Assembly: GCA_038748775.1 (NCBI GenBank) | Contig: JBCDIT010000001.1 | Location: 1-64,000, forward strand | Source: DAIQNV01 sp038748775 | GTDB taxonomy: Bacteria; Planctomycetota; Phycisphaerae; Phycisphaerales; UBA1924 | Reading direction: 5' to 3' | Length of the DNA: 64,000 nucleotides | The notes under the pieces: generated by a model | Seen by the model: only the letters and a program-made list of their open reading frames with translations | Database searches by the model: none | Told to the model about the DNA's origin: nothing | Position numbers and translations under genes: made by a program | Shown here: positions 41,787 through 50,371 of the stretch, one piece after another | Layout of the letters: every line of letters begins with the position of its first letter | Position numbering within the stretch: position 1 is the first letter of the stretch

Positions 41787-42634
41787 CACGCCGTTCCCCC
41801 CAGCCAGCTTGCCTCGAGATCCTCGCGCCCAACGCGGCGCAGGAACGCCCTCACGTTGTCCGCGACACGCTCCCGAGCCCACGATCTCGACTCGTCGTCC
41901 CATTCCGGATGCCCCTCGATCGGCTTCTTGAGGTACTTCTTCGCCATCGACCGAAACTTGCCCGGAGACGCGTTGCGAAGGGCATCGAATCCCGGGACGC
42001 TCCGGCGAAGAAAGTTCACCAATGGGCGGTCCTCGCGCTTCCCGGCGCTGCCGTACACCTTCACGTCGAGTCCGCGCGGCATGAACGCCGTGTCAACACC
42101 CAGGAAACCGAACATCGTCGACATCGACGCCGCCGCGTCGGCCTTAAAGTCGTCGTAGATAACACAATGGACGTTCCGCTCACCGAACGCCTCGGCGTAC
42201 GCGTCGAGCGTGCGACAGTACATCGAGCCGTCGATGTACCACCCGTTCGACCGCAGGTCATCGGCGAAGGGCTTCATCGTGAGCCCCTGGCTGCGGAGCT
42301 CGACCCACTCGCTCTGCATCCGCTCGAAGGGATGCCGGACGCAGAACACGATCTTCGGCTCGCCCAACAGTTCGCGGATCCGGTCGATGACCATCGGGTA
42401 GGTCTCGACCAGCGCATAGTGCGTCGTTCCCTCCCCCACCGCCGGCTCACCCGCCGCGTGCTCGAAGCACGACTCGTACCACCCCACTCCACGCTTAAAG
42501 AACTTCTCCCAGCAGAAATAGAAAGGCTCTTTCGGCTTGCTGAAGCAGATCTCCGGGTGCGCGTCGAGGTGACGACAGATCGCTGTTGTCGCGCACTTGG
42601 GGCTCCCGATGACGAGAAAGTTGGGAAGCGTCAT
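41786..42634 (-). CDS. Sulfotransferase (PAPS-dependent)
   Basis: 282 residues. The 5'-phosphosulfate loop is GSPKCATTAI (10-19) and the 3'-phosphate motif is VRHPFERMQSEWV (Arg100, Ser108), the two hallmarks of PAPS sulfotransferases such as heparan/NodH-type. FSKPKEPFYF and VGEGTTHYA match the same family. Within a glycosyltransferase operon it most likely sulfates the growing polysaccharide, although a lipid or protein acceptor is possible. Nine bases separate it from the preceding gene. Confidence 0.85.
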   Translation of the reverse strand: MTLPNFLVIGSPKCATTAICRHLDAHPEICFSKPKEPFYFCWEKFFKRGVGWYESCFEHAAGEPAVGEGTTHYALVETYPMVIDRIRELLGEPKIVFCVRHPFERMQSEWVELRSQGLTMKPFADDLRSNGWYIDGSMYCRTLDAYAEAFGERNVHCVIYDDFKADAAASMSTMFGFLGVDTAFMPRGLDVKVYGSAGKREDRPLVNFLRRSVPGFDALRNASPGKFRSMAKKYLKKPIEGHPEWDDESRSWARERVADNVRAFLRRVGREDLEASWLGGTA

Positions 42635-42643
42635 CTCGCGTTC

Positions 42644-43720
42644 CTATTCCGGGACCACGCGCTCGACGTACTCAAGGTACTCGTGCGCGAGGTTCTTGTC
42701 AGCGCCCGGCAACCGGTCCGCGAGCCGCTCCGCCTGACCTCGCACCCACTCCCAATGCCCGCGCCGATACTTCGACAGGTCGAGGGTCTTACCGAGCAAT
42801 TCGATCGACCGCCCCTGAGTCGAGCCGTTCTTTGCGATAATCGAACGCGCCGACTCTGGGTCGCCGCCCGCGATTAGGTACACAGGCATCAGCGGGAGAT
42901 TCGTCTTCGTCGGGTCGATGCCGCGGAGCCTCCCGGTCATCAGGTCGACCACGTTCGTGATCATCTGAGAGGGGTGCACAAGATCGCCCTCAGCGGTATC
43001 GGCGTACCCCGAGCGACGATGGACAAACTGCATGTAGCAGAACGTGTCGAAGTCGAATGTTCTTGCGTTGAACCGAGCGACCTTGTTGAACCCATCGATC
43101 GGCTTGAAGTTGGACCGGACCGCGGCCGCGTTCATCACCATCTCGTACGTCCGGGTGATCCGATCTCTCGTCTCAACCCCGTTGCCCTCATACCAGGACA
43201 CGCCGTAGAAATCACACTCGCTCTCGACCGCCATGTCGTACCGGCGTTCAAAGAACGACCGCTCGAGCGGGATCGCGTCGAGATCATGGAGCAAGACGTG
43301 GGAAGTGCGAGACTCTGCGATACCCCTCGCCCAGTTCATCCAGGCGTAGACCCACCCCCACTCCCAGAATCTCGCCACCCTCAGTTGCCCGGGTGTGCAC
43401 GTCAGCACCCGGACAGGGACATCTCCGGCGTGAGCCGTGAGCTTGGCGACTTCTTCGGGCGTTGCTTCTTCATCAGAAGCGTCGAAGGCAAGGATGACCT
43501 CACGCATCCGCGGCGCGTCTTGCTGAGCAATGAAACGTAGATTCGCGGCCGCCAACTCCCGCAACCGCCACACCCCTCCGATGATCACCGTGTACCCAGG
43601 CTCCGGATCGGTCAACGGAGCCCATTTCACCAGGCTCCGAAGCGATCGTTCCATCGCCAACCGCTTCAGCCTCGCCGCGATCAGCGTCTTCGATCCGGTG
43701 TACTTGCCGACATAGGTCAT
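42644..43720 (-). CDS. GT-A-like glycosyltransferase of unassigned family
   Basis: 358 residues. TVIIGGVWRLRELAAANLRF begins a Rossmann-like nucleotide-binding half and SHVLLHDLDAIPLERSFF contains a DxD metal motif of the GT-A fold, resembling the HDVDL of beta-1,4-galactosyltransferases. DGFNKVARFNARTFDFDTFC and a C-terminal basic helix (about 310-350) follow. No closer family is recognised. ATGA overlap with the wecG-like gene and the cluster context support a glycosyltransferase role. Confidence 0.6.
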   Translation of the reverse strand: MTYVGKYTGSKTLIAARLKRLAMERSLRSLVKWAPLTDPEPGYTVIIGGVWRLRELAAANLRFIAQQDAPRMREVILAFDASDEEATPEEVAKLTAHAGDVPVRVLTCTPGQLRVARFWEWGWVYAWMNWARGIAESRTSHVLLHDLDAIPLERSFFERRYDMAVESECDFYGVSWYEGNGVETRDRITRTYEMVMNAAAVRSNFKPIDGFNKVARFNARTFDFDTFCYMQFVHRRSGYADTAEGDLVHPSQMITNVVDLMTGRLRGIDPTKTNLPLMPVYLIAGGDPESARSIIAKNGSTQGRSIELLGKTLDLSKYRRGHWEWVRGQAERLADRLPGADKNLAHEYLEYVERVVPE

Positions 43721-44577
43721 GCGCTCTGTCTCCGCCGGCCACCCCGCACGCGGCGCCCCATCGCGTGTGCAAACAAGCCGGCCGCGAACGGAAGCCCCTC
43801 AACGAGGTATCGCTTGGCCAAACGCTGCGGCTCCTGGGCGAGTCGGTGTACCCACTCCAGACCAAGAACCTGAAGGGCCCTGGGCGCCCGCTGCACGTCC
43901 CCACAAACAAAGCTAAAGCTGATCCCGATCCCCAGCCACCAAGCAGACGGCAACGTCGAACGCAGGTCGTCAATCACGAACTCTTGCTTCGGCGACCCGA
44001 GCGCCACGAACACCACGCCCGCCCCCGATCGGCGGAGCTTTGTCTTGAGTCCTTCGACGTACGCCTCGTCCTTCTCGAAGCCGAAGGGCGGACAGTCCGC
44101 GCCGGCAATCCGAAGCCCGGGGTAGCGCTCGCAGAGCACCTCGCCAGCCCGCTCCGCCGTCCCCGGATCGCCCCCCAGCATGAAGACACCAACGTCAGCC
44201 TTCGCCGAAGCCTCCGAGATCGACCAAACCAGGTCCGACCCTGCAACCCGCTCCGGAACCGGGCACCCGCCAACGCGCGACGCCCAGAGCAACGGCGCTC
44301 CATCCGCGACGACCAGATCCGCGGTCTCGACGATCGTCCGGTACCGCCCGGGCGACTGGAACCGCCGAAGATGATCGAGGTTCGCGGTCACCACCACACC
44401 ACCGCGCCCCGCCGAAGCCCCAGAGACAATCCGCTCGACCGTCTCGCCCTGCGACAACGGATCGAGCATCATCCCCATGAGTTCGACGCGTGCCTCCCTC
44501 GCCGCAGTCACGGCGGGCGGCGAATCGCTCGAAGCCTGTTCCGGGGCGCGCACACCCGGCGCCGGCGCTGCGGTCAT
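43717..44577 (-). CDS. WecG/TagA/CpsF-family glycosyltransferase
   Basis: 286 residues from ATG 44577 (an ATGA overlap with the upstream GT2); the longer frame is unsupported. Family motifs: VVTANLDHLRRF, VVADGAPLLWASRVGG, PERVAGSDLV, FMLGGDPGTAERAG, FVALGSPKQEFVI and the terminal GLEWVHRLAQEPQRLAKRYL. This GT26 family transfers ManNAc, ManNAcA or similar onto undecaprenyl-PP-linked sugars as the second step of enterobacterial common antigen, teichoic acid linkage or capsule synthesis. It therefore marks a lipid-linked, Wzx/Wzy-type pathway. Confidence 0.88.
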   Translation of the reverse strand: MTAAPAPGVRAPEQASSDSPPAVTAAREARVELMGMMLDPLSQGETVERIVSGASAGRGGVVVTANLDHLRRFQSPGRYRTIVETADLVVADGAPLLWASRVGGCPVPERVAGSDLVWSISEASAKADVGVFMLGGDPGTAERAGEVLCERYPGLRIAGADCPPFGFEKDEAYVEGLKTKLRRSGAGVVFVALGSPKQEFVIDDLRSTLPSAWWLGIGISFSFVCGDVQRAPRALQVLGLEWVHRLAQEPQRLAKRYLVEGLPFAAGLFAHAMGRRVRGGRRRQSA

Positions 44578-45494
44578 GTGGCACCCCCTGCGACCGGCTC
44601 CGAATAGTCCGCGAGCCACGCCTTGCCTTTGGTCAACGCAAACCACTGATACTTCCGAATCGCCCGGCGCATCTCGGCGTCACCGAACCGGGGCTCGCCA
44701 CGCATCGCGGCGCCGAAGTACCCCCAGAGCAGCGCCGCCGATCCGACGAGCACCGGGAACTGGAAGAGACGGAAGCCGGCGCTCACGCCCATGTACCAAG
44801 GGCTCGTCCCCATAAACCATTGGCCCTTGCCGTGACGCGTACGCCCCGTCCATATGCTCTTGTGACTCGACCCCATCGCGCGCAGGTGCTCGAAAGACAG
44901 TTCCGGATCGTTGTACGCCCTCGCTCGCCAACCGAGCATCCGGCACCGATGACAGTCGATCCCATCCCACATCACCTGGCGAACAAACCCGCCGATCTCG
45001 TTGAAGCACGAAGAGCGGTAGAGCTTGGTCATACCGACCGACATCTCATCACCGCAAGGCTCAGGGAGCTTCTCGCCCGTCTTCGGATGCCTGAACCAAG
45101 GCTTCCCGGAGCACGTCCCCAGCCGCGGATCGGCGTCGAACTTGTTCAGCAACCCCTCGAAGTACCCAGGGGGTAGATCGAGGTCGACATCGAGCTTGCA
45201 GACATAGTCGAACGAACGCCAGTCCTCGCGATCGAGCCCAAAGTAGAAGCTGTTGATGACGCCAGGCCCCACCGAGCGTTCGCCGGTATTGGGTTTGTCG
45301 ACGACGTGAATCCAGTCATGCTCGGAGGCCCACTTCGCCAAGATCTCCGACGTCCCGTCGGTCGAACCGTCGTCGACGATCACCCACTTGGTCGGCCGCA
45401 ACGTCTGCGCCGCCATCGCTCCGAGCGTCTTCTCGACGTAGTCCGCCTCATCGCGGCACGGCGACACAATCAAAATCGAAGGCGATCCGCTCAC
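44574..45494 (-). CDS. GT2-family glycosyltransferase
   Basis: 306 residues from a GTG that overlaps the preceding stop (GTGA). Motifs ILIVSPCRDEADYVEKTL, VIVDDGSTDGTSEIL, YVCKLDVDLDLPP (DxD) and MWDGIDCHRCRMLGWRA. Cytoplasmic side of the membrane; a hydrophobic segment near residue 245-265 (FRLFQFPVLVGSAALLWGYF) probably anchors it. Donor and linkage unknown. Confidence 0.85.
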   Translation of the reverse strand: MSGSPSILIVSPCRDEADYVEKTLGAMAAQTLRPTKWVIVDDGSTDGTSEILAKWASEHDWIHVVDKPNTGERSVGPGVINSFYFGLDREDWRSFDYVCKLDVDLDLPPGYFEGLLNKFDADPRLGTCSGKPWFRHPKTGEKLPEPCGDEMSVGMTKLYRSSCFNEIGGFVRQVMWDGIDCHRCRMLGWRARAYNDPELSFEHLRAMGSSHKSIWTGRTRHGKGQWFMGTSPWYMGVSAGFRLFQFPVLVGSAALLWGYFGAAMRGEPRFGDAEMRRAIRKYQWFALTKGKAWLADYSEPVAGGAT

Positions 45495-47788
45495 GAAGCC
45501 ACCCCCAGCGCCGGGTCCTCAGCCGGCCTTGCGTCAGCCGGTGAGAATACCGCTTGGCTCTCACGACCCTCGAAGGCCGCGATCAGCCGATCGATGTTGG
45601 TCGACAGCCCGAACTCCGCCATCACGTGTCCCCGCCCCGCTGCTCCGAGGACTCGTGCTCGCCCCGGATCGCCTACCAACTCGTCCAAAATCGCCGAGAG
45701 TGTATCGGCGTCTTCATTGGGCACGAGCCGCCCGGTCACGCCGTCTTCGATCAACTCGCGGATCGCCGGCAGGTCTCCCGAGACCGCCGGCACGCCGCAC
45801 GCCATCGCCTCCATCAGCACCACCGGTATGCCGTCCTTATCGCCCGCGCCGTCCACACGGCAGGGGAGACAGAACACATCGGCTCGCGACAACGCCTCCC
45901 GAACCTCCCGATTCGGGATCGCGCCCCGGAAGGTCACCACGTCCGTCACACCCCGCTCGGCCGATAAAGCCCGAAGACGCTCGAGCTCGGGGCCGTCCCC
46001 GATGATCTCACACGTCACGCCCACGCCACGTCCCGAGAGCGCCGCGACAGCTTCAATGAGCAGATCCAGCCCCTTCTTCGGAACACACCGTCCGACCGAA
46101 ACGATCCGCGTCCCCGGTGCGCATTCATCCCCAGATGGAGTGAACTCGTCGACATCGACGCCGCACCGGATCACTCGGAGCTTCGACGCGTCGAGCGTTT
46201 CAACGACCTCGCGATAGAAGCTCTGATGCCATTGGCTGATACACGAAACAAAAGACGCCCGACCGAGCTTCGCCGCGAGCAACGACCGATTCTGGAAGAG
46301 ATCGTTCGCGTGACCAGTGAAGCTGAACGGGACACCGAGTTGCTTCGCGGTGTACATCGCGAACGTCGCCGGCACGTGCGCAAAGTGCGCGTGAACATGC
46401 CCAACACGAGCCCGACGACCCACCCTCGCGGCGCGAAGGGACGCAAAGCCCTGCACAACGATTTTAGCGCGCTCCGAAACCGACCTCGGCTCGGAACCCA
46501 GCGCATCACCCAATACCAAGACCGACGTCGAGGTCGTCGTCAGAGGCCGCGACACGAGTTCCAGAAGGCCATCGACAAACGGCTTGACCCCGTCATACAC
46601 CTTCGTCGCCTGATCCGCGAGTTCCCCGAGCAACGGATCGTCTTCACCAGGCTCCGGTGACCGCACGCTCAGTGGGAAGACCTGCCAACCCCGGCTCCGA
46701 AGCCCGAAGACCTCGCGGTAGACGAACGTCTCGCTCCGCTTGGGCAAGTGCGTCGCGAAGTACATAACCACCGGCCGAGCGCCACCCGAGGCGTCCTTGT
46801 ACTCGAGCACCGTCGGGGTCGCCCCACGCACAGTGCGCCACGCAAAGCGGATCACGCCAAGCGACTGCGGGGTCTTCCCGAGCGCCACGAAGAACCCGTA
46901 GAGCTTCAGCCCGGGACGCGAGCCGTGCATCCGCACCGCCCCACGCCAGACCCTGAAAGCGAGCAGGGCGAAGAGCCCCAGGGCCCCCACGATCGACAAA
47001 CCAAAGGTAAACGGACTCAAAGCAAGCCCGACGACGGGGACACCAAGCCCCCACGCCAGCATCGAAACAACCGTCTTGACGTGCCATCGATCCGGACCGC
47101 GCCCGTGCAGCCACGCCCCCTGTGCCGCCGCGAGCCCCGCACGCTCCGCCCGTCTCCACCACTGGCCAAACCGGGTCATCGCCGCGTCGTGCAGCGCCAT
47201 CGACTCGCCCAGCCGCCGGGCCGTCCAGCCTTCGCTCCGAAGCCGGAAGCACAGCTCAGGCTCCTCGCCGGCGACAACACGCTCGTTGAACCCGCCGCTC
47301 TCGCCGAACAAACCCGCTCTGTACGCCGCGTTGCCCCCGACCGACGCCACGTCACCCACCGCGGCGTTCCACTCCACGTCGCACAAGCGGTTGTACGCCG
47401 ATCGCTCGGGGTACCGCTCTCGGAGCATCCCGCACACGACGCCAAGCTTGGGCTCCGCATCGAAGGCACCGACCACCTTGGCCGGCCAGCCCTCAGAAAT
47501 CTCGCAGTCGCCATCCACAAAGTGGACGAACTCAACCGAGGGACTCGCGGCGTGCAACGCCTCAAAGCCCTCGTTCCGCCCTCGCGCCGCACTGAAAGGC
47601 CTCGAAGGATCGAGCCTGACGACGATCGCGCCGATGTTCTCCGCCGTCTCCGCGCTCCCGTCCGTCGAACCCGAGTCGACGTACACCAACCGAGCCCCCG
47701 GCGCGCGATCGCGGACCGACTCAAGGCAACGCACCAAGCGCTGCCCCTCGTTCCGCCCGATCACGACGAACCCGAGCCGCGCCGTCAT
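45491..47788 (-). CDS. GT2-GT4 bifunctional glycosyltransferase fusion
   Basis: 765 residues. The first part (1-340) is a GT2 domain: FVVIGRNEGQRLVRCLESV, VYVDSGSTDGSAETAE, FVHFVDGDCEISEGW (DxD), AGEEPELCFRLR, with two membrane segments (about 240-280). The second part (about 350-765) is a GT4 domain: VMYFATHLPKRSETFVYREV, VHAHFAHVPATFAMYTA, IVSVGRCVPKKGLDLLIEAV and the ExxxxxxxE segment DGIPVVLMEAMACGVPAVSG. Both active sites look intact, so one chain could add two successive sugars. ATGA overlap with the upstream GT2. The second half is related to the GT4s at 50372 and 55981. Confidence 0.85.
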   Translation of the reverse strand: MTARLGFVVIGRNEGQRLVRCLESVRDRAPGARLVYVDSGSTDGSAETAENIGAIVVRLDPSRPFSAARGRNEGFEALHAASPSVEFVHFVDGDCEISEGWPAKVVGAFDAEPKLGVVCGMLRERYPERSAYNRLCDVEWNAAVGDVASVGGNAAYRAGLFGESGGFNERVVAGEEPELCFRLRSEGWTARRLGESMALHDAAMTRFGQWWRRAERAGLAAAQGAWLHGRGPDRWHVKTVVSMLAWGLGVPVVGLALSPFTFGLSIVGALGLFALLAFRVWRGAVRMHGSRPGLKLYGFFVALGKTPQSLGVIRFAWRTVRGATPTVLEYKDASGGARPVVMYFATHLPKRSETFVYREVFGLRSRGWQVFPLSVRSPEPGEDDPLLGELADQATKVYDGVKPFVDGLLELVSRPLTTTSTSVLVLGDALGSEPRSVSERAKIVVQGFASLRAARVGRRARVGHVHAHFAHVPATFAMYTAKQLGVPFSFTGHANDLFQNRSLLAAKLGRASFVSCISQWHQSFYREVVETLDASKLRVIRCGVDVDEFTPSGDECAPGTRIVSVGRCVPKKGLDLLIEAVAALSGRGVGVTCEIIGDGPELERLRALSAERGVTDVVTFRGAIPNREVREALSRADVFCLPCRVDGAGDKDGIPVVLMEAMACGVPAVSGDLPAIRELIEDGVTGRLVPNEDADTLSAILDELVGDPGRARVLGAAGRGHVMAEFGLSTNIDRLIAAFEGRESQAVFSPADARPAEDPALGVAS

Positions 47789-48735
47789 CCGTCCCCCCGT
47801 TCTGCCCCGTGCTTCGTCGCCTTCGAGAGCGCCCCTCGCAGCTCACCCCACGCCTTCGGCCCGCCCGAACCCACGTCTCTTATCGCACGCAGCGCCGCAC
47901 CAGAAAGGTAACTCGCATCCGCCAACCTGGCGCGCGCCCGCCCGCCCGTCCGTTCAAAGTATCGCCGCCGCGAGTTGTACCAGTGAGCAGACTTGAGCAC
48001 CGGCCGCTTGTCGGCCGTGGTCGTCGACTGCCCCTCAAGGTGTACGACCACCGAGCCGGGCTCATACCGCACGCGATAGCCGGCCTGCTTTGCCCTCCAG
48101 CACAGTTCGACCTCTTCGTAGTAGAGGAAGAACCCCTCGTCCATCAGCCCGATTCGATCGATCACCTCGCGCGTCACCAGGAAGCTCGCTCCCGACACCC
48201 AGTCAGCGTCGACCGGATCATCCCCGACGTCGATCGGCACGAGCTTCGAGCGGAGAGCTTTGCTCACCGGCCCCGTCATCGCGCCGCGCTCGAACTCGCC
48301 CATGCAGTTGGGGAACCGGAACGCCGAGGCCTGCCACTCGCCATCGGGCCCCTTCATGCGGCTCCCGACGATCCCAACCTTGGAATCCGACATCGCCGCC
48401 CGGACCAAAGCAGGCGTCGCGTCGATCGCCGCGATCGTGTCCGGGTTGATCAGATGGAACGCGTCCGGCGGATCGTCGCGACCGAGCAAATGCTTGAGAC
48501 CGACGTTGTTGCCCGCCGCGAAGCCCCCGTTCCGATCCGAAGGCACCAGCGTGCACCGGTCGCGGCGAGACGGCTGGGTAAACGCGTCGCCCAACACCTT
48601 CACCGAATCATCCGGTGAGAGGTTGTCAACAACGACGATCTCGCCATCGAAACCACCGTCCGTGAGCAGCGCATCGACCGCCTCGACAGTCAGCGACGCC
48701 ACCCGGTAGTTCACGATGACAACAGCGGTTCTCAT
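47785..48735 (-). CDS. GT2-family glycosyltransferase (rhamnosyltransferase-like)
   Basis: 316 residues from ATG 48735 (TGATG with the preceding gene). Motifs AVVIVNYRVASLTVEAVDAL, EIVVVDNLSPDDSVKVL, FAAGNNVGLKHLLG, FHLINPDTIAAID (DxD-equivalent) and DEGFFLYYEEVELCWRAKQAG match the WbbL/rhamnosyltransferase branch of GT2. A rhamnosyl donor fits the rml operon at 60 kb, but this is inference. Confidence 0.82.
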   Translation of the reverse strand: MRTAVVIVNYRVASLTVEAVDALLTDGGFDGEIVVVDNLSPDDSVKVLGDAFTQPSRRDRCTLVPSDRNGGFAAGNNVGLKHLLGRDDPPDAFHLINPDTIAAIDATPALVRAAMSDSKVGIVGSRMKGPDGEWQASAFRFPNCMGEFERGAMTGPVSKALRSKLVPIDVGDDPVDADWVSGASFLVTREVIDRIGLMDEGFFLYYEEVELCWRAKQAGYRVRYEPGSVVVHLEGQSTTTADKRPVLKSAHWYNSRRRYFERTGGRARARLADASYLSGAALRAIRDVGSGGPKAWGELRGALSKATKHGAERGDG

Positions 48736-50261
48736 CACTTGATCGTCCCAAACCCTGGCCCGAGTCCGCCGGATGCCTCATCCGCCTTCGTTTCATCGAC
48801 CGGACCGACCGGTTTCAATCGCCTCCGCCGCCTGCGCACCGGCGCCGGCATCCGGTTCGTCACCAACGCCCCCGCCGCCATCACGATGATCGGGTTCAAC
48901 ATCGCATTGAAGATGCAGTCCATCGCGAAGACCATCACGATGATCAGAACCGCGACCTTCACCGCCGACTCACTCCTCCGGCCCGTCGAACGCCGCTGGG
49001 CCGCCCCTCGGATCGCCGCGAGCGGAGCGCCCGCGAGCATGCCGACAAAGCCGATGAACCCGAAAAGCCCCTGGCGGCCCAACGCAATGATCCACATGCT
49101 GTCGGCCGTCGTCTCCGCGTCGCCGAACACGTCCTTGATGTGGAATTGGCTCCCATGGCCAAAGACCAGCCGCTCGAACGCCTTAAAGAGGAGACGTTCC
49201 TCGTTGTCGAGACGCGTCTGGAGAGACATCGCCCGACCCTCTTCAAACACGCCCGCCAACTCGACGACGAGGTCACCGAGCGATATCCCGATCAAACGCA
49301 ACCCGATAAACACCGGCAGCACAAGGGCCATCGCATAGAGGGGCCAAATAAACCCGACCGACGTCGCAGCAAAGAACCCACCGAGAGCACCGAGCAACAG
49401 CACAAAGGCACCGGCGGACTTACACGCAACCGTCACAATCCCAACAACGACAGCGCTCACCGTCCAAACCGTCTTCGCCATCACCGACTTCGCCGTCGTC
49501 CGCAACCCGAGCAACGCAATCGTCGCCGTTGCCATCCAGAGCGCCGTCGCGAGCGGGTGCTGCATGAACACCATCGGACGGAAGCCATCCCCTCGCACCG
49601 TCTGAATAAACGCGTGCTGGTGGAAGCCGTACACGATCCGGTGCAACTGAGGACTGATCGCCAACTCGAGAACGCAGAGCGGGACGTACACGATCCCGCC
49701 GACTCCGATCGCGAACAGCACACCCTCAAGACCCGCCCGGCCGTGTAAGACCATCCTCCCCGCGAGGTAGGGCGTGGACCATGTCAAGACCTGGACCATG
49801 ACCGAGGACACGCCGTCGTACAGACCCAGACCGCTGGTCAAGCTCGACGCGAGCGGCGCGATGCCAAACATGAGGACCGCACCGTCGACCCAATGGAAGC
49901 GGATCGGCCTCGCCATCGGGCTCATCAAGGCGCCAGCCAACAGGGCCAATCCGACGCCGGTGACCTTGTTCAGACCCGGGAGACCGGGCAGGTCGATCGT
50001 TCCAGCCGGCATAAAAAGCCAGGCCATCGCCAGAATCGTGCAAAACGCCCGAGGGGTCCGCACCGTGATGCAGGACACGCAAATCGCCAAGGTGGCGACG
50101 ACGAGGACGATGGTGACGAAGGCGTTCATGACAGCGAGGCGAATCGACGGGCGGCGGGCCAACTCGAGTACGTCGCCCGGGGTCTCCTGGATCGCCCCGG
50201 ACCGGCGGTTCATCGGCGCTGGAAGCCACTCGGGCGAGTCCGCTTGCGAACCCTCGGGCAT
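48735..50261 (-). CDS. O-antigen ligase/Wzy-like polysaccharide polymerase membrane protein
   Basis: 508 residues from ATG 50261; a longer frame extends into the divergent promoter region and is unsupported. About ten to twelve hydrophobic segments (for example AFVTIVLVVATLAICVSC, VGIVTVACKSAGAFVLLLGA, IWPLYAMALVLPVFIGLRLI, VAVLIIVMVFAMDCIFNAML) with a large loop (about 330-410) containing LVFGHGSQFHIKDVFGDAET, the position of the big periplasmic loop in Wzy/WaaL/RfaL proteins. It is expected to polymerise or ligate lipid-linked repeat units in the inner membrane. First gene of the eight-gene minus run. Confidence 0.8.
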   Translation of the reverse strand: MPEGSQADSPEWLPAPMNRRSGAIQETPGDVLELARRPSIRLAVMNAFVTIVLVVATLAICVSCITVRTPRAFCTILAMAWLFMPAGTIDLPGLPGLNKVTGVGLALLAGALMSPMARPIRFHWVDGAVLMFGIAPLASSLTSGLGLYDGVSSVMVQVLTWSTPYLAGRMVLHGRAGLEGVLFAIGVGGIVYVPLCVLELAISPQLHRIVYGFHQHAFIQTVRGDGFRPMVFMQHPLATALWMATATIALLGLRTTAKSVMAKTVWTVSAVVVGIVTVACKSAGAFVLLLGALGGFFAATSVGFIWPLYAMALVLPVFIGLRLIGISLGDLVVELAGVFEEGRAMSLQTRLDNEERLLFKAFERLVFGHGSQFHIKDVFGDAETTADSMWIIALGRQGLFGFIGFVGMLAGAPLAAIRGAAQRRSTGRRSESAVKVAVLIIVMVFAMDCIFNAMLNPIIVMAAGALVTNRMPAPVRRRRRRLKPVGPVDETKADEASGGLGPGFGTIK

Positions 50262-50371
50262 TCCGACTCGCACTAGACTTCGCCGATGGTGGCCAACACG
50301 GTCAAACCGCTCACGTCCACGCACCGATGACCCGGTGTCAGCGGATGGACCCAGCGCGGGGCGAGGATGCG
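50262..50371. promoter_or_regulatory. Divergent promoter region of the polysaccharide locus
   Basis: 110 bases between divergent start codons of the polymerase-like gene (minus) and the first GT4 gene (plus). A GAGG lies six bases before the plus start. No -35/-10 pair was convincing, but both transcription units must begin here, so it is a candidate shared control point. Confidence 0.45.

Noticed and set aside
46748..47911. 387-residue plus-strand frame, Pro/Arg/His-rich
   Set aside because: Antisense to the GT2-GT4 fusion; no start signal or domain.
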